Source: Alphaproteobacteria bacterium
GTDB taxonomy: Bacteria > Pseudomonadota > Alphaproteobacteria > RF32 > CAG-239
NCBI GenBank assembly: GCA_020025875.1
Contig: JAHHRI010000023.1
Coordinates: 1-19,764, forward strand
Length of the DNA stretch: 19,764 nucleotides
Direction of reading: 5' to 3'
The notes under the pieces are model-generated. The model ran no database searches. It worked only from the letters and a program-made list of their open reading frames with translations, and was not told the origin of the DNA. Shown here in pieces: positions 1 through 8,224 of the stretch. Numbering within the stretch: position 1 is the first letter of the stretch; each line of letters opens with the position of its first letter. The position numbers and the translations under genes were made by a program.

Positions 1-1
1 G

Positions 2-397
2 ATACCCGAAGCAAAAAAGCTCCTTGATTTTTGCCTTGATCAAAAAATGAAATGTTTTTTGGTGACCAACAAACAAACGCGTTTTGTGCGGAAAGAGCTG
101 GAAAAACTCGGTTTTGCAAAATGTTTCAGCAAGGTGGTGGCAGCCGGTGAATATGCAGAAGACAAACCGCATCCCTCAGTTTGTCGCGCCGTGTTTGACA
201 ATTACTTGCCGCCTGCCGGAGAAATTGTGGTTATCGGCGATGGAGAGGCAGATGTCAAAACGGCGGCAGCTTATGAACATGACGGCGAAAAAGCCAAATG
301 TATCCTTTACGATCCCAAACATAAATATCGCGGCCTCGAACCGGACCATAAAGTGGAAAGGTTGATGGAAGCAGCGGCAATTCTGGAGAAAAAATAG
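2..397 (+). CDS. HAD-family phosphatase, 3' part
   Basis: The reading frame is open from base 2, so the true start lies outside the window; the ATG at 47 is internal. About 131 residues remain, covering the second half of a haloacid dehalogenase-type hydrolase. Motif II is the threonine in FLVTNK, motif III is the lysine in EDKPHP, and motif IV is the acidic pair in VIGDGEADVKTA. The DxDxT nucleophile (motif I) and any cap domain must lie upstream. The arrangement resembles phosphoglycolate phosphatase-like enzymes, which hydrolyse small phosphate monoesters in the cytoplasm, but the substrate cannot be read from this fragment. The stop is 2 bases before the next ATG, so it is probably co-transcribed with the rRNA methyltransferase gene. 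Confidence 0.85.
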   Translation: MPEAKKLLDFCLDQKMKCFLVTNKQTRFVRKELEKLGFAKCFSKVVAAGEYAEDKPHPSVCRAVFDNYLPPAGEIVVIGDGEADVKTAAAYEHDGEKAKCILYDPKHKYRGLEPDHKVERLMEAAAILEKK

Positions 398-399
398 TT

Positions 400-1122
400 A
401 TGCAAAATAAAAATCAGGTGGTTATTTACGGACGGCATGCCGTTTTTGCGGCGTTGGACAATCCGCAACGTCGCATTATCAAAGTTGTTTGTCTGAAAGA
501 AAACGTTGCCGAACTGCGGGGCAGAATTGACGAAAAGAAAATTTTTGCGGTTGAGCGTCGAGAATTGGAAAAAATGTTGCCGCGGGAAGCCGTGCATCAG
601 GGGGTGGCGGCAGTGGCGGAAATGCTTTCGGGTATTTCGCCGGAAGAATTGTGCGAAAAGGCGCGAGAGAAGAAAGACTGCCACTTGCTGGTGCTTGACC
701 AAGTGACGGATCCGCAGAACATCGGAGCCATTATCCGTTCGTGCGCCGCTTTTGGTGCGCTGGCGCTGGTGGTTCAAGATAAAAATTCGCCGCAAGAAAG
801 CGGGGCAATGCTGAAAGCTGCCGCCGGTACTTTTGAGCGACTTCCGGTTTGTCGGGTGACTAATCTTTCGCGCGCGTTGGAAAAGCTGAAAAAAGAGGGC
901 TTTTGGGTTGTTGGCATGGACGGCTATGCCAAAACCGACATTTCAACTTTGCAAAAAGGCGGCAAATTGGCGGTGATTATGGGCAGCGAGGGCACCGGTA
1001 TGCGGCGCTTGGTGGAAGAAACCTGTGATCTGACCGTGCGCTTGCCGATTAGTCCGGAAGTGGAAAGCCTGAATGTTTCGACGGCGGCGGCCGTGGTGCT
1101 TTATGAACTGAATCGGAAATAG
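400..1122 (+). CDS. rlmB: TrmH/SpoU-family rRNA 2'-O-methyltransferase (RlmB type)
   Basis: 240 residues, the usual size for RlmB, which methylates the 2'-OH of a guanosine in the peptidyl-transferase region of 23S rRNA (G2251 in E. coli) using S-adenosylmethionine. The N-terminal substrate-binding domain begins with IYGRHAVFAAL. The SpoU catalytic domain shows motif 1 (DQVTDPQNIGAIIRSC, about residues 102-117), motif 2 (IMGSEGTGMRRLVEE) and motif 3 (LPISPEVESLNVSTAAA), which together form the knotted SAM-binding site. The GGAG at 384-387 is a somewhat distant ribosome binding site. Family is certain. The exact target is inferred from overall similarity to RlmB; a tRNA Gm18 enzyme (TrmH) is less likely given the N-terminal domain. 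Confidence 0.9.
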   Translation: MQNKNQVVIYGRHAVFAALDNPQRRIIKVVCLKENVAELRGRIDEKKIFAVERRELEKMLPREAVHQGVAAVAEMLSGISPEELCEKAREKKDCHLLVLDQVTDPQNIGAIIRSCAAFGALALVVQDKNSPQESGAMLKAAAGTFERLPVCRVTNLSRALEKLKKEGFWVVGMDGYAKTDISTLQKGGKLAVIMGSEGTGMRRLVEETCDLTVRLPISPEVESLNVSTAAAVVLYELNRK

Positions 1123-1131
1123 GAGAAAACC

Positions 1132-1854
1132 ATGCCGGCAAATATCGAAGTCTGTCGTTTGAGCAAAAATTATGAACAAATCCGTGCGGCGGACAATGTG
1201 TCTTTCAAAGCCGAAGCAGGGGAGGTTATTGCTCTTCTCGGACCCAACGGCGCCGGAAAATCAACGCTGATGAATATGATGGCCGGTTATCTTGCACCCT
1301 CCGGCGGTGATATTTTTGTCTGCGGGCGCAACATCAGGGATTTTCCGCTTGAGAGCAAACAGAATATCGGCTTTTTGCCGGAAGGATCGCCTTTGTATCC
1401 CGATCTGACGGTGCGGGCGTTTCTCAATTATATGGCAGGTCTTCGCTTGTTGGACGGGCAGGCGGTGGATCGCGCCATATCTCTTGCCAAAATAGAAAAT
1501 GTGGCGGCACAAAAGATAGAAACCCTCTCCAAGGGCTATCAACGAAGAGTCGGTTTTGCTCAGAGCATTCTTTCCAATCCGCCGATACTGCTTTTGGACG
1601 AGCCGACGGACGGGTTAGATCCTAATCAGAAGCGACATATTCGTGAATTGATCGGACAAATGGGCAAAAAAAAGACAATTATGATTTCCACGCATTTGTT
1701 GGATGAGGCGGAAACCGTGTGCAACCGGATTATTCTGATTAATCGCGGGCGAATCGTTGCCGACGGAAGTGCTTCGGAAATTATAGAGAAAAACGGAGCA
1801 AAAAATTTGGAAGATGCTTTTTGCCAATTAACAACCACGGAAGACGAGGCATAG
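1132..1854 (+). CDS. ABC transporter ATP-binding protein, GldA-like
   Basis: 240-residue ABC ATPase. Walker A is GPNGAGKST (about residues 37-45), the signature is a variant, LSKGYQRRV, Walker B with the catalytic glutamate is ILLLDEPTDGLDP, and the switch histidine is in STHLLDEAE. AGGAG lies 5 bases before the ATG. The stop TAG directly abuts the ATG of the next gene, which encodes the matching ABC-2-type permease fused to a GldG domain, so the two form one transporter. This set resembles the GldAFG-type complexes first known from gliding bacteria, where GldA powers the permease. Here there is no sign of gliding genes, and an envelope-related export role is the safest inference. Confidence 0.93.
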   Translation: MPANIEVCRLSKNYEQIRAADNVSFKAEAGEVIALLGPNGAGKSTLMNMMAGYLAPSGGDIFVCGRNIRDFPLESKQNIGFLPEGSPLYPDLTVRAFLNYMAGLRLLDGQAVDRAISLAKIENVAAQKIETLSKGYQRRVGFAQSILSNPPILLLDEPTDGLDPNQKRHIRELIGQMGKKKTIMISTHLLDEAETVCNRIILINRGRIVADGSASEIIEKNGAKNLEDAFCQLTTTEDEA

Positions 1855-4800
1855 ATGAAAAAATTATGGATCGTGACTAAAAACGAATTGCTGCGCTATT
1901 TTATTTCGCCGTTGGCATATGTTTATTTGGTGGCTTTTTTGCTGCTGAACGGCTCTTTTGCAATTTATTTCGGGCATTTTATTGACCGCGGCATTGCCGA
2001 TCTCAGTTCGGTGTTTGCTTTTCAGCCGTGGCTTTATTTGCTGTTTCTTTCCGGTATTTCAATGCGGCTGTGGGCGGAGGAGTTTCGCAGCAAAACGGTG
2101 GTGCAGCTTCTGACAATGCCGGTTTCGGTTTCTACTTTGGTGTGGGGCAAATTTTTGGCTTCATGGATTTTTGCCGCGGTGGCTCTTGTGCTGACTTTTC
2201 CCTTTTGGCTGACGGTCAACTATCTGGGAATGCCGGACAACAAAGTTATTGCAATCGGTTATTTCGGCAGTTGGGTTTTGGCAGGCTGTATGCTGGCGAT
2301 ATCTCAGACAATGTCAGCACTGACCAGAAATCAGGTGATTGCCTTGGTATTGGCGGTTATTGTAAATTTTCTGTTCTTTTTGAGCGGTGTGGAATATGTG
2401 CTGGGCTTTTTCAGAATGTTTGCGCCGGCAGCAGTTGTTGATATGGTGGCGTCGTTTAGTTTTTTGGTACATTTCGGTAGCATTGCCGGCGGTTTGCTGG
2501 AAATGAGAGATGTTGTCTTTTTCATATCCATCATTTTATTGTTTAATGTAACCACTATTTTGGCGGTTAGTTTCCGCACGTTGGGAACCTCGCGGTGGCT
2601 AAAATCTACCCAAGCGGCATATTATTTTTTCTTTTTTTTGTTGTTGTTGACGGCGTTTGTCGGGCTTAACCTGACGGCTAATCGGTTTTTGCGGACTTTG
2701 CAGTATGATTTTACGGCGGAAAAGGTGCACACACTGACACCATCTTCGCGGCAAGTGATGGAAAACATCCCCGAACCGGTTATTGCCAAGTTGTATTATT
2801 CGCCGATTTTGGGACAGAGAAATCCGGAACTGCGGCTGATGTATGACCGAGTAAGGCAGTTGCTTGAGCAGTTTACACGATTGCAGCCGGAAAAATTCCG
2901 TTATAAAATTTATAATCCCCAGCCGCTTGACGACTTGGAAGATCAGGCGATTGCCGCCGGTCTGCAGCCGCTGCCGCTGGTTGACCTTAACCAAAACGGC
3001 TTTTTCGGGCTGATTTTAAATGACAGTGCCGACCGTCGCGAAACAATCCCGTTTTTTGCGCTTGAGCGCTACGGCTATTTGGAGCAGGATCTGACGGAAA
3101 AAATTTATCAGCTTTATCATCAAAAGAAAACCGTCGGGCTGATCAGCAGTCTGCCGGTGTTTGATACGCCGTTTGCCGGCGGTTATGTTTCCCCTCGCTG
3201 GAATATCATTACCGAAATTGAAAAATTTTACGACATTAAAATTATTAACAGTGCGGAAGACTTGGCAAAAATAGACTTACTGATGATGATTCATCCGCAA
3301 AAACTGCCGAAAGACGTTGTCGAAGCAATTAAACGCTATTCCGAACTTGGCGGAAAAACCTTGCTGCTTTTGGATACCGCAGCGGAAGCACCGCGCATTT
3401 TTTCTCCCGACAATATCGAATTTTATCCGTCCAATCTAAACGGATTGGATAAATTTTGGGGCTTTCGTTTTTATAACGAATTGGTGGTTGCCGATCTTGA
3501 CAATTCAATTACCGTCGATGCCACCAAAAACTATTCTACCAACCCTATTTTTACTCAAGATGTGGTACAATTTGTGGCGCCAGCCGCAAGTATGAATCCG
3601 GATTTTCCGATTACCAAAAACTTGCAGAGAATTTTGTTTGCCTCGGCATCGGCGGTGGTGCCGGACGGCGTTAAGAGTGCTTTTTTGCCCCTGATTAAAG
3701 GCGGCGAACAGTCGGGAGTTTTGAGTTCGGGGGTGGTTTATGACGGCAAAAATCCGGGAGAACTGCTCAGTATGTTTAAGCCCGATAAAAAATTAAAATT
3801 TTTGGCAGCCTTGCTGATTGAAAAAAACAAAAAAGATCCTTTTGAAGTGATTGTGGCAGCGGATACGGATTTTATCTATGACACTTTCTGGAGTTCGAGC
3901 CGGACGATTTTGGAAAAAAATTATGTTATCCCGCTTTATGATAACGCCAATTTTATACTCAATTCGCTTGATTATTTAGCCGGTGACGAAATTCTGATTG
4001 AACTGCGAGGACGTACCAAAAAAATCCGCCGTTTTGAAGGGATCGAAAATATGCGCAAGGAGAATATGCGCGATTTTCGGATTAAGGAAAACGATATTTT
4101 CAACCAACTCGACAAAACCAAAAAAGCTTTGCAGGAAGTGATCGGGAAAAAGGAATTTGAAGAACGAAACAATTTTACCTCAGACGAATTGGCGGTGATT
4201 GCGGGAACACGACAACAACTGGATTCGCTTAGAAGCAAGTTGGCGAACATCCGTATGAATATGCACGACAATATCATGAAAACCGGTATGGTCATCAAAT
4301 TTGTCAATATCTATTTGGTGCCGTTTTTGATTTTGTTGTTGTTGCTTGCGGTCGGTGTCAAAGGTTTGTGCCGTCGCAAAATATTGTTTGGCAAAACAGC
4401 GTTTAATCGGGAATTTAAAATGATGGCGGTGGTGACGATATTGCTGGCGGCGGTCGGTATTGTCTCTTTTGGGCTAACGATGAACGATACAAACGAAAGT
4501 TACGAAAACAGACCTGTTTTTGACGGACTGGCAGCAAAGTTAAACGATGTGGAAAGGGTGGTTCTGAAATCGGCTAAAGGAAAATTGATTTTCTTTAAGG
4601 AAAACGGTGTTTGGAAACTGGAGGAAAATCCCTGTGCCGTTGTTTATCAAGAACGTGTAAAACACTTTTTGGCGGTTTTGGCAGATATGGTCTATTATGA
4701 AAGAAAATCGGACAAGGCAGAATATTTGTCCCGCTTCGGATTGGCGCCCAGTTTGTCGGAAGGTTCGCAAAGCGTTGAAGTGAGACTGGAAGGGGCGAAA

Positions 4801-5310
4801 AATAAGCTTATGGCAGATTTTTCCGTCGGGCACTATGACATTGACATCGGACGAGGCGCGCGAGCGGCTTATATTCGTTTTGCCGACAAATTTCAGGTTT
4901 GGATGGTTAAAGCCGATCTGATAGATCTGTCTGCCCTTGCCGCCGATTGGACATACGGAAGCTTGTGGAATTTGCGTTTCGGGCGATTGAGCGGGTTTAA
5001 TCGCACAAGTAATCTGAATCGTACGATGGAAATGGTCAAGACATTGTTAAACACCGGTTTTGTATCGGCGTCAATGGGGCGGCCGGAGGGAGATAATCTC
5101 TTGTCGCTGAAGTTGAAAGTTGAAGACGGACGACAAATCGGAATTGACTTTTTGCAAAACAAAGAGCATATCTACGTTCGTTATCTTTTCCCGCCGGAAA
5201 ACAAAAGCGATTATCTCGGCTTTTTTGAGCAAACGGCAGAAAAGTGTTACTATGAAATTAGCAAAGAGAATTTTGAGAAGATAAACAATGTTGCTGCAAC
5301 CGTCCGTTGA
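1855..5310 (+). CDS. GldF-GldG-DUF4340 triple-domain ABC transporter membrane protein
   Basis: 1151 residues in one uninterrupted frame. Residues about 1-240 are an ABC-2-type permease (GldF-like) with about six hydrophobic helices, opening with WIVTKNELLRYFISPLAYVY. A helix at about 255-275 leads into a large periplasmic GldG/ABC_transp_aux region (about 280-810; YDFTAEKVHTLTP, and GGKTLLLLDTAAEA). A helix at about 820-838 and another at about 855-873 flank a basic cytoplasmic loop (CRRKILFGK). The remaining 280 or so residues look like DUF4340 (VERVVLKSAKGKLIFFKENG; VWMVKADLIDLS). GldF and GldG fusions are common, but DUF4340 is usually a separate following gene, so this appears to be three genes in one. 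It starts immediately after the ATPase stop and overlaps the next gene by 23 bases. Exported substrate unknown. Confidence 0.88.
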   Translation: MKKLWIVTKNELLRYFISPLAYVYLVAFLLLNGSFAIYFGHFIDRGIADLSSVFAFQPWLYLLFLSGISMRLWAEEFRSKTVVQLLTMPVSVSTLVWGKFLASWIFAAVALVLTFPFWLTVNYLGMPDNKVIAIGYFGSWVLAGCMLAISQTMSALTRNQVIALVLAVIVNFLFFLSGVEYVLGFFRMFAPAAVVDMVASFSFLVHFGSIAGGLLEMRDVVFFISIILLFNVTTILAVSFRTLGTSRWLKSTQAAYYFFFFLLLLTAFVGLNLTANRFLRTLQYDFTAEKVHTLTPSSRQVMENIPEPVIAKLYYSPILGQRNPELRLMYDRVRQLLEQFTRLQPEKFRYKIYNPQPLDDLEDQAIAAGLQPLPLVDLNQNGFFGLILNDSADRRETIPFFALERYGYLEQDLTEKIYQLYHQKKTVGLISSLPVFDTPFAGGYVSPRWNIITEIEKFYDIKIINSAEDLAKIDLLMMIHPQKLPKDVVEAIKRYSELGGKTLLLLDTAAEAPRIFSPDNIEFYPSNLNGLDKFWGFRFYNELVVADLDNSITVDATKNYSTNPIFTQDVVQFVAPAASMNPDFPITKNLQRILFASASAVVPDGVKSAFLPLIKGGEQSGVLSSGVVYDGKNPGELLSMFKPDKKLKFLAALLIEKNKKDPFEVIVAADTDFIYDTFWSSSRTILEKNYVIPLYDNANFILNSLDYLAGDEILIELRGRTKKIRRFEGIENMRKENMRDFRIKENDIFNQLDKTKKALQEVIGKKEFEERNNFTSDELAVIAGTRQQLDSLRSKLANIRMNMHDNIMKTGMVIKFVNIYLVPFLILLLLLAVGVKGLCRRKILFGKTAFNREFKMMAVVTILLAAVGIVSFGLTMNDTNESYENRPVFDGLAAKLNDVERVVLKSAKGKLIFFKENGVWKLEENPCAVVYQERVKHFLAVLADMVYYERKSDKAEYLSRFGLAPSLSEGSQSVEVRLEGAKNKLMADFSVGHYDIDIGRGARAAYIRFADKFQVWMVKADLIDLSALAADWTYGSLWNLRFGRLSGFNRTSNLNRTMEMVKTLLNTGFVSASMGRPEGDNLLSLKLKVEDGRQIGIDFLQNKEHIYVRYLFPPENKSDYLGFFEQTAEKCYYEISKENFEKINNVAATVR

Positions 5311-6214
5311 TCGGAAACAAATCAACCATCTGAAGAAAATCGCGGTTATTGCCAGCGTTTCCGTGTCTGCCGGATTGGCAATTTTGAAGTTACTGGCTTC
5401 GCTTTATACCGGATCGTTGGCCGTGTTGTCGTCGATGGTAGACAGCCTGTCGGATATTTTTTCGTCACTTATTTCTTTTATTGCCGTTAAATTTTCTTCC
5501 CAACCGGCCAGTGTCGAACATCGTTACGGCTTCGGCAAAGCGGAGGCGTTAAGCGCACTGGTTCAGTCGGCGTTTATTGCCGGATCCGGTGTGTTTATGG
5601 TTTATGAAGGTGCCAACCGTTTTATTGCGCCGCGTCCCATCGGAGATACGGCCGTGGGTATTGCGGTGATGGCTGCCAGCACGGCAATCACTTTTGTTTT
5701 GATTGCTTTTCAGAAATATGTGGTAAAAAAAACCGCATCGTTAGCGGTGGCGGCAGACAGCGCTCATTATTTGGTGGACATTGTAACCAACCTGTCCATT
5801 ATGGTCAGTTTGATTGTGGTGAGGCTGTTTGGCTTTTATTGGTTTGACACATTGGCGGCATTGATTGTTTCGTTTTATCTTTTGGTCAACGCTTATAAAA
5901 TTGCCCGTGAAGCGATTGCCTTGCTGATGGATAAAGAGTTGCCGGACGAAGTGCGGCAGACTATTTTGAATTTGGTCAACAGTTGCGATTTTTGCCGCGG
6001 AATCCACGACTTGCGTACCCGCGATCTCGGCGGTATTTATATGTTTGAATTTCATTTGGAACTGGACGGCGCCCTGTCGCTTTATCATGCGCATGAGTTA
6101 ACGGATGTTGTCGACAATAAGATCAAAGACTTATATCCCGGTTCACAGGTTATTATCCATCAAGATCCCGCCGGTCTTGACGAAGAACGCTTGGACAATT
6201 ATTTGGCGCGTTAA
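5288..6214 (+). CDS. fieF: Cation diffusion facilitator metal efflux pump, FieF/YiiP type
   Basis: 308-residue inner-membrane proton/metal antiporter of the CDF family with about six helices and a cytoplasmic C-terminal domain. The transport site is complete: D52 and D56 (DSLSD) plus H160 and D164 (HYLVD), spaced exactly as the Asp-Asp-His-Asp site A of E. coli YiiP. The cytoplasmic site ligands also align: H240 (GIHDLRTR), H256 (FHLEL), H269, H291 and D293 (IIHQDP). The loop site B looks weak: only H78 (EHRYGFGK) is kept, with S75 and F82 at the other two positions. Substrates in this group are Zn, Fe(II) or Cd. The ATG lies inside the upstream gene with AGAAG 8 bases before it, suggesting translational coupling. 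Confidence 0.93.
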   Translation: MLLQPSVDRKQINHLKKIAVIASVSVSAGLAILKLLASLYTGSLAVLSSMVDSLSDIFSSLISFIAVKFSSQPASVEHRYGFGKAEALSALVQSAFIAGSGVFMVYEGANRFIAPRPIGDTAVGIAVMAASTAITFVLIAFQKYVVKKTASLAVAADSAHYLVDIVTNLSIMVSLIVVRLFGFYWFDTLAALIVSFYLLVNAYKIAREAIALLMDKELPDEVRQTILNLVNSCDFCRGIHDLRTRDLGGIYMFEFHLELDGALSLYHAHELTDVVDNKIKDLYPGSQVIIHQDPAGLDEERLDNYLAR

Positions 6215-6228
6215 CGGCTCTTTAGAGG

Positions 6229-6531
6229 CTAAAGAACGATATCTGCCTCATAGGCACGAACAATCTCGGCATCGTCTTCTTTTGTTTCGCGGCTGAGTTC
6301 ACAAACCATCAAGCTGTCGGCATCTTGTATGCTGTCGAAAACATCATCGGGAATGCGGCTGATGGCAATGCCGTCGTTTTCGTTGCGGTAAAGAACGGCG
6401 GAGCGGTTTTCCGCGTCTATTTCGATGACGGCATCTTTGGCCTCGCTTTCGCGGGCATAGAGCAGGAGCATCACTTCGTCTTCTTCGTTGATGATAAAAT
6501 CAAAGGCATCAAATGTATCGTTGTCGTTCAT
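6229..6531 (-). CDS. Small acidic protein of unknown function
   Basis: 100 residues, very rich in Asp and Glu (about a third of the chain), with no signal peptide, membrane helix or cysteine motif. The middle part reads like a small beta-rich fold (EVMLLLYARESEAKDAVIEI, then SAVLYRNENDGIAISRIP). I do not recognise a family. It is convergent with fieF, 14 bases between stops, and divergent from the HELTH membrane protein across a 130-base AT-rich gap. The opposite strand also has an ORF (6325-6534), but that one lacks a ribosome binding site and is Gly/Val-biased in a way typical of an antisense shadow. The ribosome binding site here is weak (GAGAAAG). Real gene likely, function open. Confidence 0.65.
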   Translation of the reverse strand: MNDNDTFDAFDFIINEEDEVMLLLYARESEAKDAVIEIDAENRSAVLYRNENDGIAISRIPDDVFDSIQDADSLMVCELSRETKEDDAEIVRAYEADIVL

Positions 6532-6579
6532 TAGAAAAAACTTTCTCTGATAATTAAAAGATATGTTTATTGTAAGAAG

Positions 6580-6589
6580 TATAATTATA
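6580..6589. promoter_or_regulatory. Candidate shared bidirectional -10 element
   Basis: The perfect palindrome TATAATTATA carries a consensus TATAAT on each strand (6580-6585 on +, 6584-6589 on -). It sits between the divergent acidic-protein gene (ATG at 6531) and HELTH membrane-protein gene (ATG at 6662). TTGTAA (6570-6575) and its complement TTACAA (6591-6596) flank it. Neither strand has a good -35 at 16-18 bases, so this is only a candidate; AT-rich sequence yields such matches by chance. Confidence 0.35.
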
Positions 6590-6661
6590 TTTACAAGAGG
6601 AATGTTGATAGATGTGCTAATTTTGATGTCTTTTTTTCAAAGATAACTTATATTCGTTTCC

Positions 6662-7342
6662 ATGAGTAATATGTTGGACAAAATAATAGATCTGCTGAAG
6701 TGGCCCGTGGCACTATGGGCATTGTGGTCGGTGCCGGCTTTTTTTCAGTCGCTGGAATATTTCGATTTCAAAACTTTGAAATTTGTTGCTTTGTTTTGCG
6801 GTTTTTTTCTTTTTTTTGTGGCACGGACATCGATGGAAAACTCTGTCCGTGTGCTAATGCAGATTATTGCCCATGAATTAACACACAGCTTTTTTGCCTT
6901 GCTGACTTTTCATAAGCTGAAGCATATTCGGATTGAGGAAGATAATTCCGGCGGTTCAATGGGGTTTGAAGGAGAAGGCAACTGGTTGATTATCATTGCT
7001 CCCTATTTTTTTCCGTTGTTTGGTTTCTTTTTTATGGTCGGAATTGGCTTTTACATGAAATTTTATGCGCTGAGCTGGGTTGTCAGCGCCGTGTTTGGTT
7101 ATTTTATCGGCTATCATATGGATACGGTGGCATCACAGATCCACGAAAAACAGACCGACTTGCCGAAAGTGTCTTATTTGTTTTGCGTGATGTTTCTGCC
7201 CGGTGCTAACTTGTGGGCCATTGGCAGTATGTTGGCATTTAACAGTTACGGTTGGGATAGTTTTTTCAAATATCAGCAACTGATAGCGCGGCTGAATGCC
7301 GAAAATCTAAAGCATTTGATCAATTTAATCTTTTATTTTTAG
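6662..7342 (+). CDS. HExxH membrane protein, M50-like metallopeptidase candidate
   Basis: 226 residues, about five or six hydrophobic segments. HELTH at residues 71-75 lies within a membrane segment (LMQIIAHELTHSFFALL), followed by a GG turn (NSGGSMGFEG) and a hydrophobic PYFFPLFGFFFMVGIG stretch, the layout of M50-type intramembrane zinc proteases. Two histidines and the catalytic glutamate are thus present. A third zinc ligand could be D166 (QTDLPK), which is inference. No PDZ domain is present. There is no clear Shine-Dalgarno before the first ATG; an ATG three codons on is equally possible. The 3' end overlaps the convergent LD-carboxypeptidase gene by 18 bases. A second protein of this type lies at 11160. 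Substrate unknown; a non-proteolytic role is possible. Confidence 0.72.
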   Translation: MSNMLDKIIDLLKWPVALWALWSVPAFFQSLEYFDFKTLKFVALFCGFFLFFVARTSMENSVRVLMQIIAHELTHSFFALLTFHKLKHIRIEEDNSGGSMGFEGEGNWLIIIAPYFFPLFGFFFMVGIGFYMKFYALSWVVSAVFGYFIGYHMDTVASQIHEKQTDLPKVSYLFCVMFLPGANLWAIGSMLAFNSYGWDSFFKYQQLIARLNAENLKHLINLIFYF

Positions 7343-8221
7343 CAGACAGCGGTCGGCATTGAGTTCGACGAAAGCTCCGAGCGGCACCGTCTTGCGAGCG
7401 CGGACGTGTCCGAAAGGAAAATTGCGGATGACGGGAACTTTTAGTACACTTGCAAATTCGTCAATAACTTGGTTGATGTCTTTGTCGTCGGGGTGGTTGA
7501 GCCTGATGTCGGTAAATTGACCGAAAACAATACCGCGCACCTGCTCAAATGACGGTTGTTGCCGAAGCTGCAGCAGCATTCTTTCTATGCGGTAGCTTTT
7601 TTCGTCCACATCTTCCAGCAACAGGATCTTGTCTGCCAAATTCGGATAATAGGGAGTTCCCGCCAGCGACTGCAAAACACAAAGATTGGTGCCGATCAAT
7701 CGACCTTCTGCTTGACCGGTGTTGACAGTCGCGCCGCCGTGAATATCTTCAAAACGCCCTTCCATTGCCCGTAAGAAACTTTCGGCGGTGTATGGGTGGA
7801 TTGAAGCGCCTCGCCCAAAGTCATATTTGAGCAAAATGCCGGCATAGCAGATGTTGTTGGTGAGGTTGCAAATGCCGGCTTGCAAGGCCGTTGTGTCGCT
7901 AAAGCCGATCAGCGGTTTGGGATTTTTGCCGATAAGTTCGTAGTTGAGCAGAGGGAGCAAATATTGTGCGCCGAAACCGCCGGTGGCAGCAAAAATGGCC
8001 TTAATTTCCGGATCGGTGTAAAAACGCATCAAATCTTTTGCCTGTTGTTCCGGCGTGCCTGCCATATGGTTGTGTTTGTCATAGACGTGAGAACCGAGCA
8101 CAACACGATACCCGCAGCTTTCCAGCCAATGCAGTCCATCGCGTATGTCTGTCGGCGAATCGAGAGCCGAAGATGGGGAAACAATGCCGACTTTTGAGCC
8201 GCGGGGAATCGGGTTGATCAT
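7325..8221 (-). CDS. ldcA: LD-carboxypeptidase, S66 family (LdcA type)
   Basis: 298 residues. Enzymes of this family remove the terminal D-alanine from murein tetrapeptides in the cytoplasm, giving tripeptide for reuse. The catalytic triad is visible: S108 in PLIGFSDTTALQ, E203 in LLLEDVDE, and H272 in FPFGHVRARKTVPLG. The N-terminal domain opens with RGSKVGIVSPSS and contains the family's glycine-rich ATGGFGAQYLLPLL. No signal peptide, consistent with the cytoplasmic recycling enzyme. The ATG is 3 bases from the stop of the upstream Mur ligase, so the two are one operon and probably consecutive steps in peptidoglycan peptide recycling. Confidence 0.93.
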   Translation of the reverse strand: MINPIPRGSKVGIVSPSSALDSPTDIRDGLHWLESCGYRVVLGSHVYDKHNHMAGTPEQQAKDLMRFYTDPEIKAIFAATGGFGAQYLLPLLNYELIGKNPKPLIGFSDTTALQAGICNLTNNICYAGILLKYDFGRGASIHPYTAESFLRAMEGRFEDIHGGATVNTGQAEGRLIGTNLCVLQSLAGTPYYPNLADKILLLEDVDEKSYRIERMLLQLRQQPSFEQVRGIVFGQFTDIRLNHPDDKDINQVIDEFASVLKVPVIRNFPFGHVRARKTVPLGAFVELNADRCLLKIKD

Positions 8222-8224
8222 GGT

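Noticed and set aside
6219..6235. Inverted repeat TCTTTAG-N3-CTAAAGA between fieF and the acidic gene
   Set aside because: The stem is AT-rich, 7 bases with a 3-base loop and no T-run on either strand, so terminator function is not supported.
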